A DNA stretch of 12,392 nucleotides, from assembly GCA_910577655.1 (NCBI GenBank), contig CAJTOW010000054.1:1-12392 (forward strand), written 5' to 3'. The DNA is from an uncultured Lachnospiraceae bacterium. Lineage in GTDB: Bacteria; Bacillota; Clostridia; Lachnospirales; Lachnospiraceae. Of this stretch, positions 6,218 to 12,392 are shown piece after piece (positions within the stretch are counted from its first letter, which is position 1; the number at the start of each line of letters is the position of its first letter). The notes under the pieces were generated by a model. The model made no database searches. It was not told the origin of the DNA and saw only the letters and a list, made by a program, of their open reading frames with translations. The translations under genes and the position numbers were made by a program.

Positions 6218-6884
6218 GGACGAGATCAGCATTGCAGAGCTGGAGAAGGATTATCTGGAGCTGAGCGGGTTTGAAGTAGAGATTGAGGAGAATGGCGCCA
6301 GAGGTCTGGAACGCTCCCTGGAAGAGGATTTTGACCTGATGATTCTGGATCTGATGCTGCCGGATATGGACGGATTTGAGATATGCCGCCGGTTCCGGGA
6401 GGTGAAGAATACGCCCATCATTATGATCTCAGCCAAGAAGGAGGATATCGACAAGATCCGCGGTCTTGGCCTGGGAGCTGATGATTATGTGACCAAGCCG
6501 TTTAGTCCCAGTGAGATGGTGGCCCGTGTCAAGGCCCATCTGGCCCGGTATGAGCGTCTGATCGGAAGCGGAAGCCCGGAGAATGAGGTGCTTGAGATCC
6601 GGGGGCTTAAGATCGACAGGACTGCCCGCCGTGTCTGGGTCAATGGGGAGGAGAAGAATTTTACCACCAAGGAGTTTGATCTTCTGACCTTCCTTGCACA
6701 GAATCCCAACCATGTGTTTACCAAGGAGGAGCTGTTCAGCAATATCTGGGATATGGAGTCCATCGGGGATATCGCCACGGTGACGGTGCATATCAAGAAG
6801 ATACGGGAGAAGATCGAGTATAATACGGCCAAGCCCCAGTATATTGAAACCATATGGGGTGTAGGGTACCGGTTTAAAGTATAA
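6192..6884 (+). CDS. OmpR/PhoB-family response regulator
   Basis: A 230-residue DNA-binding response regulator. The receiver domain (about 1-118) has the acidic pair ED (9-10), the phospho-acceptor Asp53 in ILDLMLPDMDG, the switch region with S80, and the conserved Lys102 in TKPFSP. The C-terminal winged helix (about 133-228) has TTKEFDLLTFLAQNP, the recognition-helix region TVTVHIKKIREKI and the ending ETIWGVGYRF typical of OmpR/PhoB proteins. AGGAGG (6180-6185), lying inside the kinase gene, serves ATG at 6192 or the adjacent ATG at 6195; a TTG at 6186 touches the box and is unlikely. The stop codon overlaps the ribosome binding site of the L,D-transpeptidase gene, so the partner kinase, this regulator and that enzyme are most simply one operon. 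Targets are not visible. Confidence 0.95.
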   Translation: MMSRILIIEDEISIAELEKDYLELSGFEVEIEENGARGLERSLEEDFDLMILDLMLPDMDGFEICRRFREVKNTPIIMISAKKEDIDKIRGLGLGADDYVTKPFSPSEMVARVKAHLARYERLIGSGSPENEVLEIRGLKIDRTARRVWVNGEEKNFTTKEFDLLTFLAQNPNHVFTKEELFSNIWDMESIGDIATVTVHIKKIREKIEYNTAKPQYIETIWGVGYRFKV

Positions 6885-6895
6885 GGAGAATAATC

Positions 6896-7726
6896 ATGAA
6901 AAAACAAATATGGTTAGCGGCCGCAGCGCTGGCGGCAGTCACCGGCGGGATGATGCTGGCGGCTCCCTCAGCCAGCTATGGCGCGGCAGTTACCGTTCAG
7001 GCAGGAGTATCCTCCAGCCGGGAATATGAGCTTAGAGGTCCGGGTGCCGTGAAAGGGGGCCTTGCCCCGGAGACATTTCCGGCAGTATCCTTTGATGTGA
7101 ACCAGTTTGTGCTTCCCCAGGAGGCCAGGGTGCTGGTGGCGGTGGAGGGCACCGGGGGCAGCAGCTGCCGTGTCTCGGTCTACGAAAGGCTGGAGGAGGG
7201 CTGGGTGCAGCGGCTGGGGACCCGGGGAGTCATGGGTGCCAACGGCATGAGCAACCACCGGACAGAGGGGGATAAGACCACGCCTGTCGGAGTGTTCTGC
7301 ATGAATACGCCCTTTGGCCAGCTGGATGCCCAGGAGGGGTTTCCCTCCAACTATATCAAGGTAAAAGAGAGCCATGTCTGGTCCCAGATTACCAACAGGC
7401 TGGTGGATGATCCGTCAGAAGAGGGGGAGCGTGTGGGGACAGCAGGTTATGCCAGATTTTATGACTATGTGATTGATGCGGGCTACAATCCCCTGGGACT
7501 GGAAAGGAAAGGGTCTGCCCTTTTTCTCCACTGTATCGGTCAGAATGAATCCTATACCTCTGGCTGTGTGGCCATTCCCACAGACCAGATGATCGCGGTG
7601 ATGAGGCTTTATGGAACATACGGGGACGGGGCCTGCTATGCGGCCCAGGCGCCGGAGGGAACCTTTGACCAGATCTACCAGTCTTATGGAGTGAACCAGG
7701 GACTGTCGCCGGAAGGGGAGTTCTGA
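6896..7726 (+). CDS. Secreted L,D-transpeptidase (YkuD domain)
   Basis: A 276-residue exported protein with a clear signal peptide (MKK, then a hydrophobic Ala-rich core to about residue 29, cleavage near ASYGA). The catalytic YkuD domain spans about 78-240: an entry segment HRTEGDKTTPVGVF (121-134), H212 in LFLHCIG, and the nucleophile C224 in TSGCVAIP. The motif is SGCVA rather than the HGCIR of classical YkuD proteins, which places it in the branch with a T/S-x-GC-V-A active site. Such enzymes make or exchange 3-3 cross-links in peptidoglycan, or attach other groups to it, outside the membrane. The start follows TAAGGAGA, which overlaps the regulator stop, with an 11-nt gap between the genes. 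Co-transcription with the kinase and regulator is likely, so its expression may be self-tuned by wall stress (inference). The C-terminal 35 residues have no recognised domain. Confidence 0.88.
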   Translation: MKKQIWLAAAALAAVTGGMMLAAPSASYGAAVTVQAGVSSSREYELRGPGAVKGGLAPETFPAVSFDVNQFVLPQEARVLVAVEGTGGSSCRVSVYERLEEGWVQRLGTRGVMGANGMSNHRTEGDKTTPVGVFCMNTPFGQLDAQEGFPSNYIKVKESHVWSQITNRLVDDPSEEGERVGTAGYARFYDYVIDAGYNPLGLERKGSALFLHCIGQNESYTSGCVAIPTDQMIAVMRLYGTYGDGACYAAQAPEGTFDQIYQSYGVNQGLSPEGEF

Positions 7727-7784
7727 TATCCCCTGAACTGCTGCGTGCCATCAAATAAAATAGAGAGAGAGCTGAACAAAAAAG

Positions 7785-9476
7785 ATGGAGACAATTAAAT
7801 TCGAAGACCTGCAGCTGGATGAGCGCATCCTGCGGGCAATTACAGATATGGGGTTTGAAGAGACGACCCCCATTCAGGCAAGGGCAATACCGGTACAGAT
7901 GGAAGGGCTTGATATCGTGGGACAGGCCCAGACAGGGACAGGGAAGACGGCGGCATTTGGCATTCCCATGCTCCAGAAGATCAATCCCAGGAACAAGAAG
8001 CTGCAGGCCGTGGTTTTGTGTCCAACCAGGGAGCTGGCTATCCAGGTGGCGGAGGAGATCCGCAGTCTGGCCAGATATATGCACGGGATCAAGATCCTGC
8101 CTATCTACGGAGGGCAGGATATCGTCCGTCAGATCCGGGGCTTAAAAGAGGGCACCCAGATCATTATCGGGACTCCGGGACGTGTTATGGACCATATGCG
8201 CAGGAAGACCGTCCGGTTCGACCAGGTACATACGGTGGTCATGGATGAGGCGGATGAGATGCTGAACATGGGCTTCCTGGAGGATATGGAGACGATCCTA
8301 AGCCAGCTTCCCCAGGAGAGGCAGACCATCATGTTCTCGGCTACCATGCCGGACGCGATCTTAAAGATCGCCCGGACTTTCCAGAAGGAGCCAAAGATCG
8401 TCAAGGTGGTGAAGAAGGAGCTGACGGTTCCCAAGGTCACCCAGTACTACTACGAGGTGAAGCCCAAGACCAAGGTGGAGGTCATGTGCCGTCTGCTGGA
8501 TATGTATGCCCCCAAGCTGTCGGTGGCATTCTGCAACACCAAGAAGCAGGTGGATCTGCTGGTGGATGAGCTTCAGGGGCGGGGGTATTTTGCAGAAGGG
8601 CTCCATGGGGATCTGAAGCAGGTTCAGAGGGATAGGGTCATGAACAGCTTCAGGAACGGGCGCACCGAGATCCTGGTGGCTACGGATGTGGCAGCCCGCG
8701 GCATTGATGTGGATGACGTGGAGGCTGTGTTTAACTATGATATTCCCCAGGATGACGAGTATTATGTGCACCGGATCGGGCGGACCGGGCGGGCCGGCAG
8801 GGAAGGGATCGCCTTCAGCCTGGTGATAGGCCGGGAGGTCTATAAGCTCCGGGATATCCAGCGCTACTGCAAGACCCGGATCATTCCCCAGGCCATACCG
8901 TCTCTGGATGATATTACGGAGATCAAGGCCGAGAAGATCCTGGGCCATGCCAAGGAGCTGATGGAGGATCTGGATCTTGGCCGTATCCTGAATATTCTGG
9001 AGAAAAAGCTTCTGGAGGAGGATTACACCTCCCTGGATCTGGCGGCGGCTCTTCTACGGCTCAATATGGGAGAGGAGAACCAGGATATTATCGACGATTA
9101 CCGGGAGGCAAGATCTCTGGATGATCTGGGCTCCCGCGGCCACGGAAGGGATTCCCATTCGGGCCAGTACGGCAAAAGATCCGGCTCCCATGGAAGCAGA
9201 AACGGAGGCCGGGGAGCCAGGGCCGGACGGAATTCGGACATGGCACGCCTTTTTATCAATATCGGCAAGGAACAGAACATAAGGCCGGGAGATATCCTGG
9301 GGGCCATTGCAGGCGAGTCCGGGATACCGGGCAGGCTGGTGGGCAGCATCGATATGTACGACAAGTATACCTTTATCGAGGTGCCTGACGACTGCGCCGG
9401 GGAGATCCTGGAATCCATGAAGTCCGCCAAGATCCGGGGCAGGAAGGTCCATATAGAGATGGCCAATGCCAGATAA
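7785..9476 (+). CDS. DEAD-box ATP-dependent RNA helicase with DbpA-type RNA-binding domain
   Basis: A 563-residue DEAD-box helicase of the DeaD/CshA/DbpA group, which unwinds short RNA duplexes in ribosome assembly and RNA decay, often in the cold. Domain 1 has the Q-motif (F6, then TTPIQ to Q31), Walker A AQTGTGKT (48-55), PTREL (80-84), GG (109-110), TPGR (130-133), DEAD (154-157) and SAT (185-187). Domain 2 has ARGID (304-308) and HRIGRTGR (329-336). A Gly/Ser/Arg/His-rich flexible linker (about 449-484) precedes a DbpA-like RRM-type domain (486-560). In E. coli DbpA the equivalent domain binds 23S rRNA hairpin 92. Full length for the group. Only a weak purine tract (about 7762-7770) stands before the ATG, with long spacing, so initiation may be inefficient or regulated. 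A poor promoter-like pair CTGAAC/TAAAAT (7733-7761) lies upstream. Exact orthology among DeaD, CshA and DbpA is unresolved. Confidence 0.94.
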   Translation: METIKFEDLQLDERILRAITDMGFEETTPIQARAIPVQMEGLDIVGQAQTGTGKTAAFGIPMLQKINPRNKKLQAVVLCPTRELAIQVAEEIRSLARYMHGIKILPIYGGQDIVRQIRGLKEGTQIIIGTPGRVMDHMRRKTVRFDQVHTVVMDEADEMLNMGFLEDMETILSQLPQERQTIMFSATMPDAILKIARTFQKEPKIVKVVKKELTVPKVTQYYYEVKPKTKVEVMCRLLDMYAPKLSVAFCNTKKQVDLLVDELQGRGYFAEGLHGDLKQVQRDRVMNSFRNGRTEILVATDVAARGIDVDDVEAVFNYDIPQDDEYYVHRIGRTGRAGREGIAFSLVIGREVYKLRDIQRYCKTRIIPQAIPSLDDITEIKAEKILGHAKELMEDLDLGRILNILEKKLLEEDYTSLDLAAALLRLNMGEENQDIIDDYREARSLDDLGSRGHGRDSHSGQYGKRSGSHGSRNGGRGARAGRNSDMARLFINIGKEQNIRPGDILGAIAGESGIPGRLVGSIDMYDKYTFIEVPDDCAGEILESMKSAKIRGRKVHIEMANAR

Positions 9477-9506
9477 GTATTTAAACAACAGAAAGAGGTC
9501 AAAGCT

Positions 9507-10064
9507 ATGGAAAACAAAAATGAGACAAAGATTCCCCCGGTGATCCGCAAGGACCGCCAGCTGAAATATACGGGGACTATCTTAAAGATCTATGAGGATA
9601 CGGTGATTGCCAACGGCCATGAGGCCAGATGGGATTTCATCCATCACGACGGTGCGGCGGCTATTGTGGCAGTCAGGGAGGACGGGAAGCTGTTGATGGT
9701 CCGCCAGTACCGGAATGCCCTGGACAGGGAGACCCTGGAGATTCCGGCAGGCAAGCTGGATGATCCCAATGAACCGAAGATCCAGTGCGCCAGCCGGGAG
9801 CTGGAGGAGGAGACAGGATTCTACTGCGAGAAGCTGGAGTACCTGATGAGCCTCAATACCACCGTGGCCTTCTGCGATGAGGCCATCGATATCTTTGTTG
9901 CCCGGAACCTGGTTCCCTCAAAGCAGCATCTGGATGAGGATGAGGTGATCAATGTGGAAGCCTGGTCTTTGGAGGATCTGGAAGAAATGATTTATGCAGG
10001 GAAGATTACAGACGCCAAGACTGTGGCTTCCATCATGGCCTATGGAAGGAAATATTGCCGGTAA
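9507..10064 (+). CDS. nudF: Nudix hydrolase, ADP-ribose pyrophosphatase type
   Basis: A 185-residue Nudix enzyme that probably hydrolyses ADP-ribose to AMP and ribose 5-phosphate in the cytosol. The Nudix box spans residues 82-105: it begins AGKLD, has Glu89, and ends RELEEETGF, with the metal-binding glutamates E98, E101 and E102. The distance from Gly82 to Glu89 is one residue longer than the textbook GX5E. The upstream strand LLMVRQYRNALDRETLEIPAG (62-82) is the characteristic ADPR-pyrophosphatase context, where Arg and Glu contact the substrate. Length fits NudF. The start is set by AAAGAGG about 10 nt upstream. It lies 30 nt after the helicase, probably co-transcribed, and precedes spoIIM and xerD as in B. 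subtilis. Substrate specificity is inferred from the family. Confidence 0.9.
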   Translation: MENKNETKIPPVIRKDRQLKYTGTILKIYEDTVIANGHEARWDFIHHDGAAAIVAVREDGKLLMVRQYRNALDRETLEIPAGKLDDPNEPKIQCASRELEEETGFYCEKLEYLMSLNTTVAFCDEAIDIFVARNLVPSKQHLDEDEVINVEAWSLEDLEEMIYAGKITDAKTVASIMAYGRKYCR

Positions 10065-10104
10065 GTCATGAAATGGCAGGGATCTGCGTAGATTGTTAAA
10101 AAGC

Positions 10105-10137
10105 GCTGCCAGGAAGAGCGTGGCTGTGACTGGCGGC
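10105..10137 (+). other. Hairpin between nudF and the spoIIM-like gene
   Basis: GCTGCCAG (10105-10112) pairs with CTGGCGGC (10130-10137), eight pairs including one G-T, around a 17-nt loop. No T-run follows, so it is not an intrinsic terminator. It lies 17-49 nt before the next ATG and may affect initiation or RNA processing. Confidence 0.35.
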
Positions 10138-10153
10138 AGAAGCGGCTGCCTCC

Positions 10154-10693
10154 ATGAAAAATGTAAAACCTTATGTTTCTTATGTAGTATGGTATTTTGC
10201 CGGTCTGTTCCTTCTGACCCTGGTTACCAACTGGGCATGTGCCAGGGAGCTGGTCAACTACCGGCTGCTGTTTGAAGCTTTCTGGAAGAACCTGCAGATG
10301 GTTCCAAAAGAGGGGAATCTTCCGGCATTCCGGATCCTTCTGGTACGCCTTCTGGAGACTCTGTTTGCTGTCTGGCTGGGCAGATTTCATCAGAAGAACG
10401 GGGAGATCCAGCTGGCGCTCTGCTTTGTGGGAGGGGTGACAGGGCTTATGGCCAGCTGGTTCACCTGGAATACGGGAGTCCTGGGGATCCTGGTATTTCT
10501 TATGCTGGTGCTTCCGCATACCTGCTTCTATGTTGTGGTGTGGCTTCTTTTGCTTGCCAGGAACCGGTATGGATCGGATATCCGCAGGTTCCGGCTGTGG
10601 ATCATCACAGTGGCGCTGCTGGCCATGGGAATCTGGACAGAGCTGGTCATCCACCCCTTTCTGATCCGGCTGGCGGCCGGGATTGTGTTGTAA
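10154..10693 (+). CDS. SpoIIM-like integral membrane protein
   Basis: A 179-residue hydrophobic protein with four or more probable membrane helices: about 8-27, 58-73, 88-104, 107-138 and 149-165. The identification rests on three things. LPHTCFYVVVWLLLL (119-133) resembles the LPHG-F-E-P-like segment of the SpoIIM/DUF95 fold. The C-terminal helix with a Glu and a Pro (WTELVIHPFL) resembles the SpoIIM end. And the gene sits between nudF and xerD, where spoIIM sits in B. subtilis. SpoIIM, with SpoIID and SpoIIP, forms the septal peptidoglycan machine that drives engulfment. This protein is shorter than SpoIIM (about 215 residues), and neither spoIID nor spoIIP is nearby. No good Shine-Dalgarno precedes the ATG; an in-frame TGA at 10127 and the lack of other starts make 10154 the best choice. 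It could be a divergent SpoIIM or a related membrane protein. Confidence 0.65.
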   Translation: MKNVKPYVSYVVWYFAGLFLLTLVTNWACARELVNYRLLFEAFWKNLQMVPKEGNLPAFRILLVRLLETLFAVWLGRFHQKNGEIQLALCFVGGVTGLMASWFTWNTGVLGILVFLMLVLPHTCFYVVVWLLLLARNRYGSDIRRFRLWIITVALLAMGIWTELVIHPFLIRLAAGIVL

Positions 10694-10717
10694 GCGGGGA
10701 TGGGTTTATGGGATACT
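10688..10717 (+). promoter_or_regulatory. Weak promoter candidate before xerD
   Basis: TTGTAA (10688-10693) and GATACT (10712-10717) are 18 bp apart, with TG one base before the -10 box. The -35 box overlaps the end of the spoIIM-like gene. Transcription would start near 10724, leaving a leader of about 24 nt. The match is modest and could be chance. Confidence 0.3.
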
Positions 10718-10747
10718 GTATAGCCGGATTTTACGGGAGAACGGAGA

Positions 10748-11611
10748 ATGATTACTGGACTTGACGGATTTATGGAGTATCTGGAACATACAAAAGGGGC
10801 GTCCCGGAACACGGTGGTTTCCTACCGCCGTGATCTGACGCAGTTTTCTGAATATCTGGAGGGCCAGGGGATACAGGATATTGCCAGGGTCACCAGCATC
10901 AGCCTCAACGCATATCTTCTGCATCTGGAGAGGCAGGGCAGATCTGCGGCCACGGTTTCCCGTGTACTGGCTTCCATCAAGGCATATTTTCACTATCAGT
11001 TCCGGGAGGGGCGGGTGAGTGAGGATCCGGCGGAGCTTTTAAAAGCACCCAGAGTCCAGAAGAAGCCGCCGGCTATCCTGTCTGTGGAAGAGATCGGACG
11101 GCTTCTGGAGGCACCGTCCAAAGACACGGCCAAGGAGATCCGGGACAAGGCAATGCTGAAGCTTCTTTATGCTACGGGGATCCGGGTATCAGAGCTGATA
11201 TGCTTAAAGGTCAGTGATCTGAATCTGGCTGTGGGCTTCATCACCTGCCGGGATGACCGCAGGGAGCGGACCGTGCCCTTTGGACGGGAAGCAGGACGGG
11301 CAGTGGAGAACTACTTAAAAGAGGCCAGAGAGCAGCTGCTGAAAGGGGAGACATCCCCCTGGCTTTTCATCAACTGCAGGGGAAAGCAGATGTCCCGTCA
11401 GGGCTTCTGGAAGATCATCAAGCAATATGCCGCCAGGGTGGGGATCAGGACGGATATTACGCCCCACTGCCTGCGCCATTCCTTTGCGGCCCATCTGCTG
11501 GCTAAGGGAGCCAGTCTCCAGGCGGTTCAGCAGCGGCTGGGGCATGTGGCTCCAGCCAATACCCAGATGTATCAGGATTATCTGGTATCTGGTGTGGAAG
11601 CAGGCCGATAA
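10748..11611 (+). CDS. xerD: XerD-type tyrosine recombinase
   Basis: A 287-residue site-specific recombinase. The N-terminal SAM-like core-binding domain (about 1-95) includes LDGFMEYLEHTKGASRNTV and YRRDLTQFSEYL. The catalytic domain (about 108-280) has the first Arg in ATGIRVSEL (R146), the HxxR pair H240/R243 in PHCLRHSFAAHLL, H266 in RLGH and the nucleophile Y275 in NTQMYQDYL. The beta-hairpin that normally carries the catalytic Lys in a GKG-x-K-x-R motif reads CRDDRRERTVPF (167-178), with no Lys. Xer pairs resolve chromosome dimers at dif during division; related enzymes serve mobile elements. Its place after nudF and the spoIIM-like gene matches B. subtilis xerD, favouring the housekeeping role. 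GGGAG (10734-10738) precedes the ATG by 9 nt. No partner integrase, dif-like site or cargo was noticed. Confidence 0.88.
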   Translation: MITGLDGFMEYLEHTKGASRNTVVSYRRDLTQFSEYLEGQGIQDIARVTSISLNAYLLHLERQGRSAATVSRVLASIKAYFHYQFREGRVSEDPAELLKAPRVQKKPPAILSVEEIGRLLEAPSKDTAKEIRDKAMLKLLYATGIRVSELICLKVSDLNLAVGFITCRDDRRERTVPFGREAGRAVENYLKEAREQLLKGETSPWLFINCRGKQMSRQGFWKIIKQYAARVGIRTDITPHCLRHSFAAHLLAKGASLQAVQQRLGHVAPANTQMYQDYLVSGVEAGR

Positions 11612-11627
11612 ATGGCCCCATCTTCCA
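11595..11627 (+). other. Stem-loop overlapping the xerD stop
   Basis: TGGAAG (11595-11600) pairs with CTTCCA (11622-11627), and inside it GGCC (11603-11606) pairs with GGCC (11614-11617). The xerD stop TAA (11609-11611) is in the loop. No T-run follows, so it is at best a weak or factor-dependent terminator, or an RNA-stabilising stem. Confidence 0.35.
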
Positions 11628-11696
11628 TAGGAACAGGTGTCTCTGTCTGCATGGATATGATATGTCAGGCATAAAATTACAAAACATTAAGAATGT

Positions 11697-12371
11697 ATGA
11701 AAGAACAAGAAGATATGAGACCTAACACTTACAGTAATTACGAACAAAAGCTTCTGTTTTATCTGATCCTGGATATCGTGCTGGCCTTTGCTGTCATTGT
11801 CACCGGATCCATTCTTTTCATGCGGTGGTACCATGAGAAGAACCGCCCGGTTCTGGCAGAGATCAAGGCGCCGGACTGGTATACCCAGGATTTTCTCAAT
11901 GTGAACCCATATTCCCGTCCCGGCACCAGGCGGACCCAGGTCAACAGCATCGTGGTTCACTATGTGGCCAATCCGGGAACCAGCGCCAGACAGAACTGGA
12001 GCTATTTCAATAATCTGGCAGACCAGACCGGCCCGGATGCCGTATCCGCCAGCAGCCACTATATCATCGGGATCGACGGGGAGATCCTTCAGGGAATTCC
12101 CCTGGACGAGGTGGCCTATGCCAACTATCCCCGCAATGATGACACGGTCTCCATTGAATGCTGTCATCCGGACGACACCGGGGAATTCTCCGAGGAGACC
12201 ATGAAATCCCTGGTCCGGCTTACGGCCTGGCTCTGTGGGGAGCTTCATTTGGACGAGAAGGATGTGATCCGCCACTACGATGTCATCGGAAAGAACTGCC
12301 CCAAATACTATGTGGAAAATGAATCTGAGTGGAAGGAATTCAAAAAGGCCGTGAAGAAAGCCCTGAAGTAG
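11697..12371 (+). CDS. Membrane-anchored N-acetylmuramoyl-L-alanine amidase (Amidase_2)
   Basis: A 224-residue zinc amidase that should cut the bond between N-acetylmuramic acid and the L-Ala of the stem peptide. A short cytosolic N-terminus is followed by one membrane helix (about 19-42, LLFYLILDIV...ILFM) and then RWYHEK. With no signal-peptidase motif this is a type II anchor that places the enzyme outside. The Amidase_2/PGRP fold (about 80-220) has zinc ligands H88 in IVVHYV, H193 in RHYDVIGKNCP and C201 in the same motif, plus SSHYIIGIDG (119-128) and the probable catalytic E154 in SIECC. All are present. The start is uncertain: only a weak AAGA lies before ATG 11697, and Met7 is an alternative. 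It lies 85 nt after xerD with no clear terminator or promoter between. No SH3 or LysM wall-binding domain is present. Cell-wall turnover or a sporulation role is inferred. Confidence 0.9.
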   Translation: MKEQEDMRPNTYSNYEQKLLFYLILDIVLAFAVIVTGSILFMRWYHEKNRPVLAEIKAPDWYTQDFLNVNPYSRPGTRRTQVNSIVVHYVANPGTSARQNWSYFNNLADQTGPDAVSASSHYIIGIDGEILQGIPLDEVAYANYPRNDDTVSIECCHPDDTGEFSEETMKSLVRLTAWLCGELHLDEKDVIRHYDVIGKNCPKYYVENESEWKEFKKAVKKALK

Positions 12372-12392
12372 GGAAGATATCAGGACGAAAGG

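Noticed and set aside
10105..10137. Terminator after nudF
   Set aside because: The hairpin has a large loop and no following T-run.
10748..12371. Integrase plus amidase as part of a prophage
   Set aside because: The recombinase sits in the conserved nudF-spoIIM-xerD neighbourhood, the amidase is membrane-anchored rather than a free endolysin, and there are no holin, capsid, repressor or attachment-site signals.
1..12392. CRISPR arrays, toxin-antitoxin pairs, tRNA or rRNA genes, restriction or other defence genes
   Set aside because: A visual scan found no regularly spaced direct repeats, no small paired ORFs with strong ribosome binding sites, and no recognisable RNA gene or defence-domain motifs.

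Overview
The window reads as ordinary chromosomal DNA from a low-GC-lineage Gram-positive anaerobe, most likely a spore-forming member of the Lachnospiraceae (Clostridium cluster XIVa; Enterocloster/Lachnoclostridium-like). The grounds are the gene content, strong AGGAGG-type ribosome binding sites, Firmicutes-type promoters, a SpoIIM-like sporulation protein, and two blocks that match the Bacillus subtilis gene order as I know it: rpmB-yloU-yloV-recG and nudF-spoIIM-xerD. The coding DNA looks moderately GC-rich, while the intergenic parts, especially 1-194 and 437-580, are AT-rich. The genus is an inference.

Layout: 1-162 is one large imperfect palindrome that looks like a dispersed intergenic repeat. 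rpmB (ribosomal protein L28, zinc-ribbon form) lies on the minus strand with its own terminator and promoter. Its promoter is back to back with a strong extended -10 promoter that drives yloU (Asp23/Gls24 family) and yloV (DAK/FakA-like kinase subunit) through a leader of about 155 nt with several possible hairpins. A strong intrinsic terminator (2827-2892) ends that unit. recG follows, with a perfect 12-bp palindrome just downstream of its likely -10 box.

From 5105 to 7726 a sensor histidine kinase, an OmpR-type response regulator and a secreted L,D-transpeptidase overlap or lie within 12 nt of each other. They form a probable cell-wall signalling and remodelling operon. Next come a DEAD-box RNA helicase with a DbpA-type RNA-binding tail, a Nudix hydrolase of the ADP-ribose pyrophosphatase type, a small SpoIIM-like membrane protein, a XerD-type tyrosine recombinase, and a membrane-anchored N-acetylmuramoyl-L-alanine amidase that ends just before the window does.

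The window mixes housekeeping functions (translation, RNA remodelling, DNA repair, chromosome dimer resolution) with cell-envelope functions (L,D-transpeptidase, amidase, two-component system, SpoIIM-like protein, fatty-acid kinase homologue). I see no CRISPR array, transposase, phage gene, toxin-antitoxin pair, tRNA or rRNA, and no clearly new multi-gene system. The observations most worth checking are the 162-bp palindrome, the structured leader of yloU-yloV, the palindrome at the start of the recG transcript, the kinase-regulator-transpeptidase operon behind recG, and the XerD homologue that lacks the usual catalytic lysine motif.
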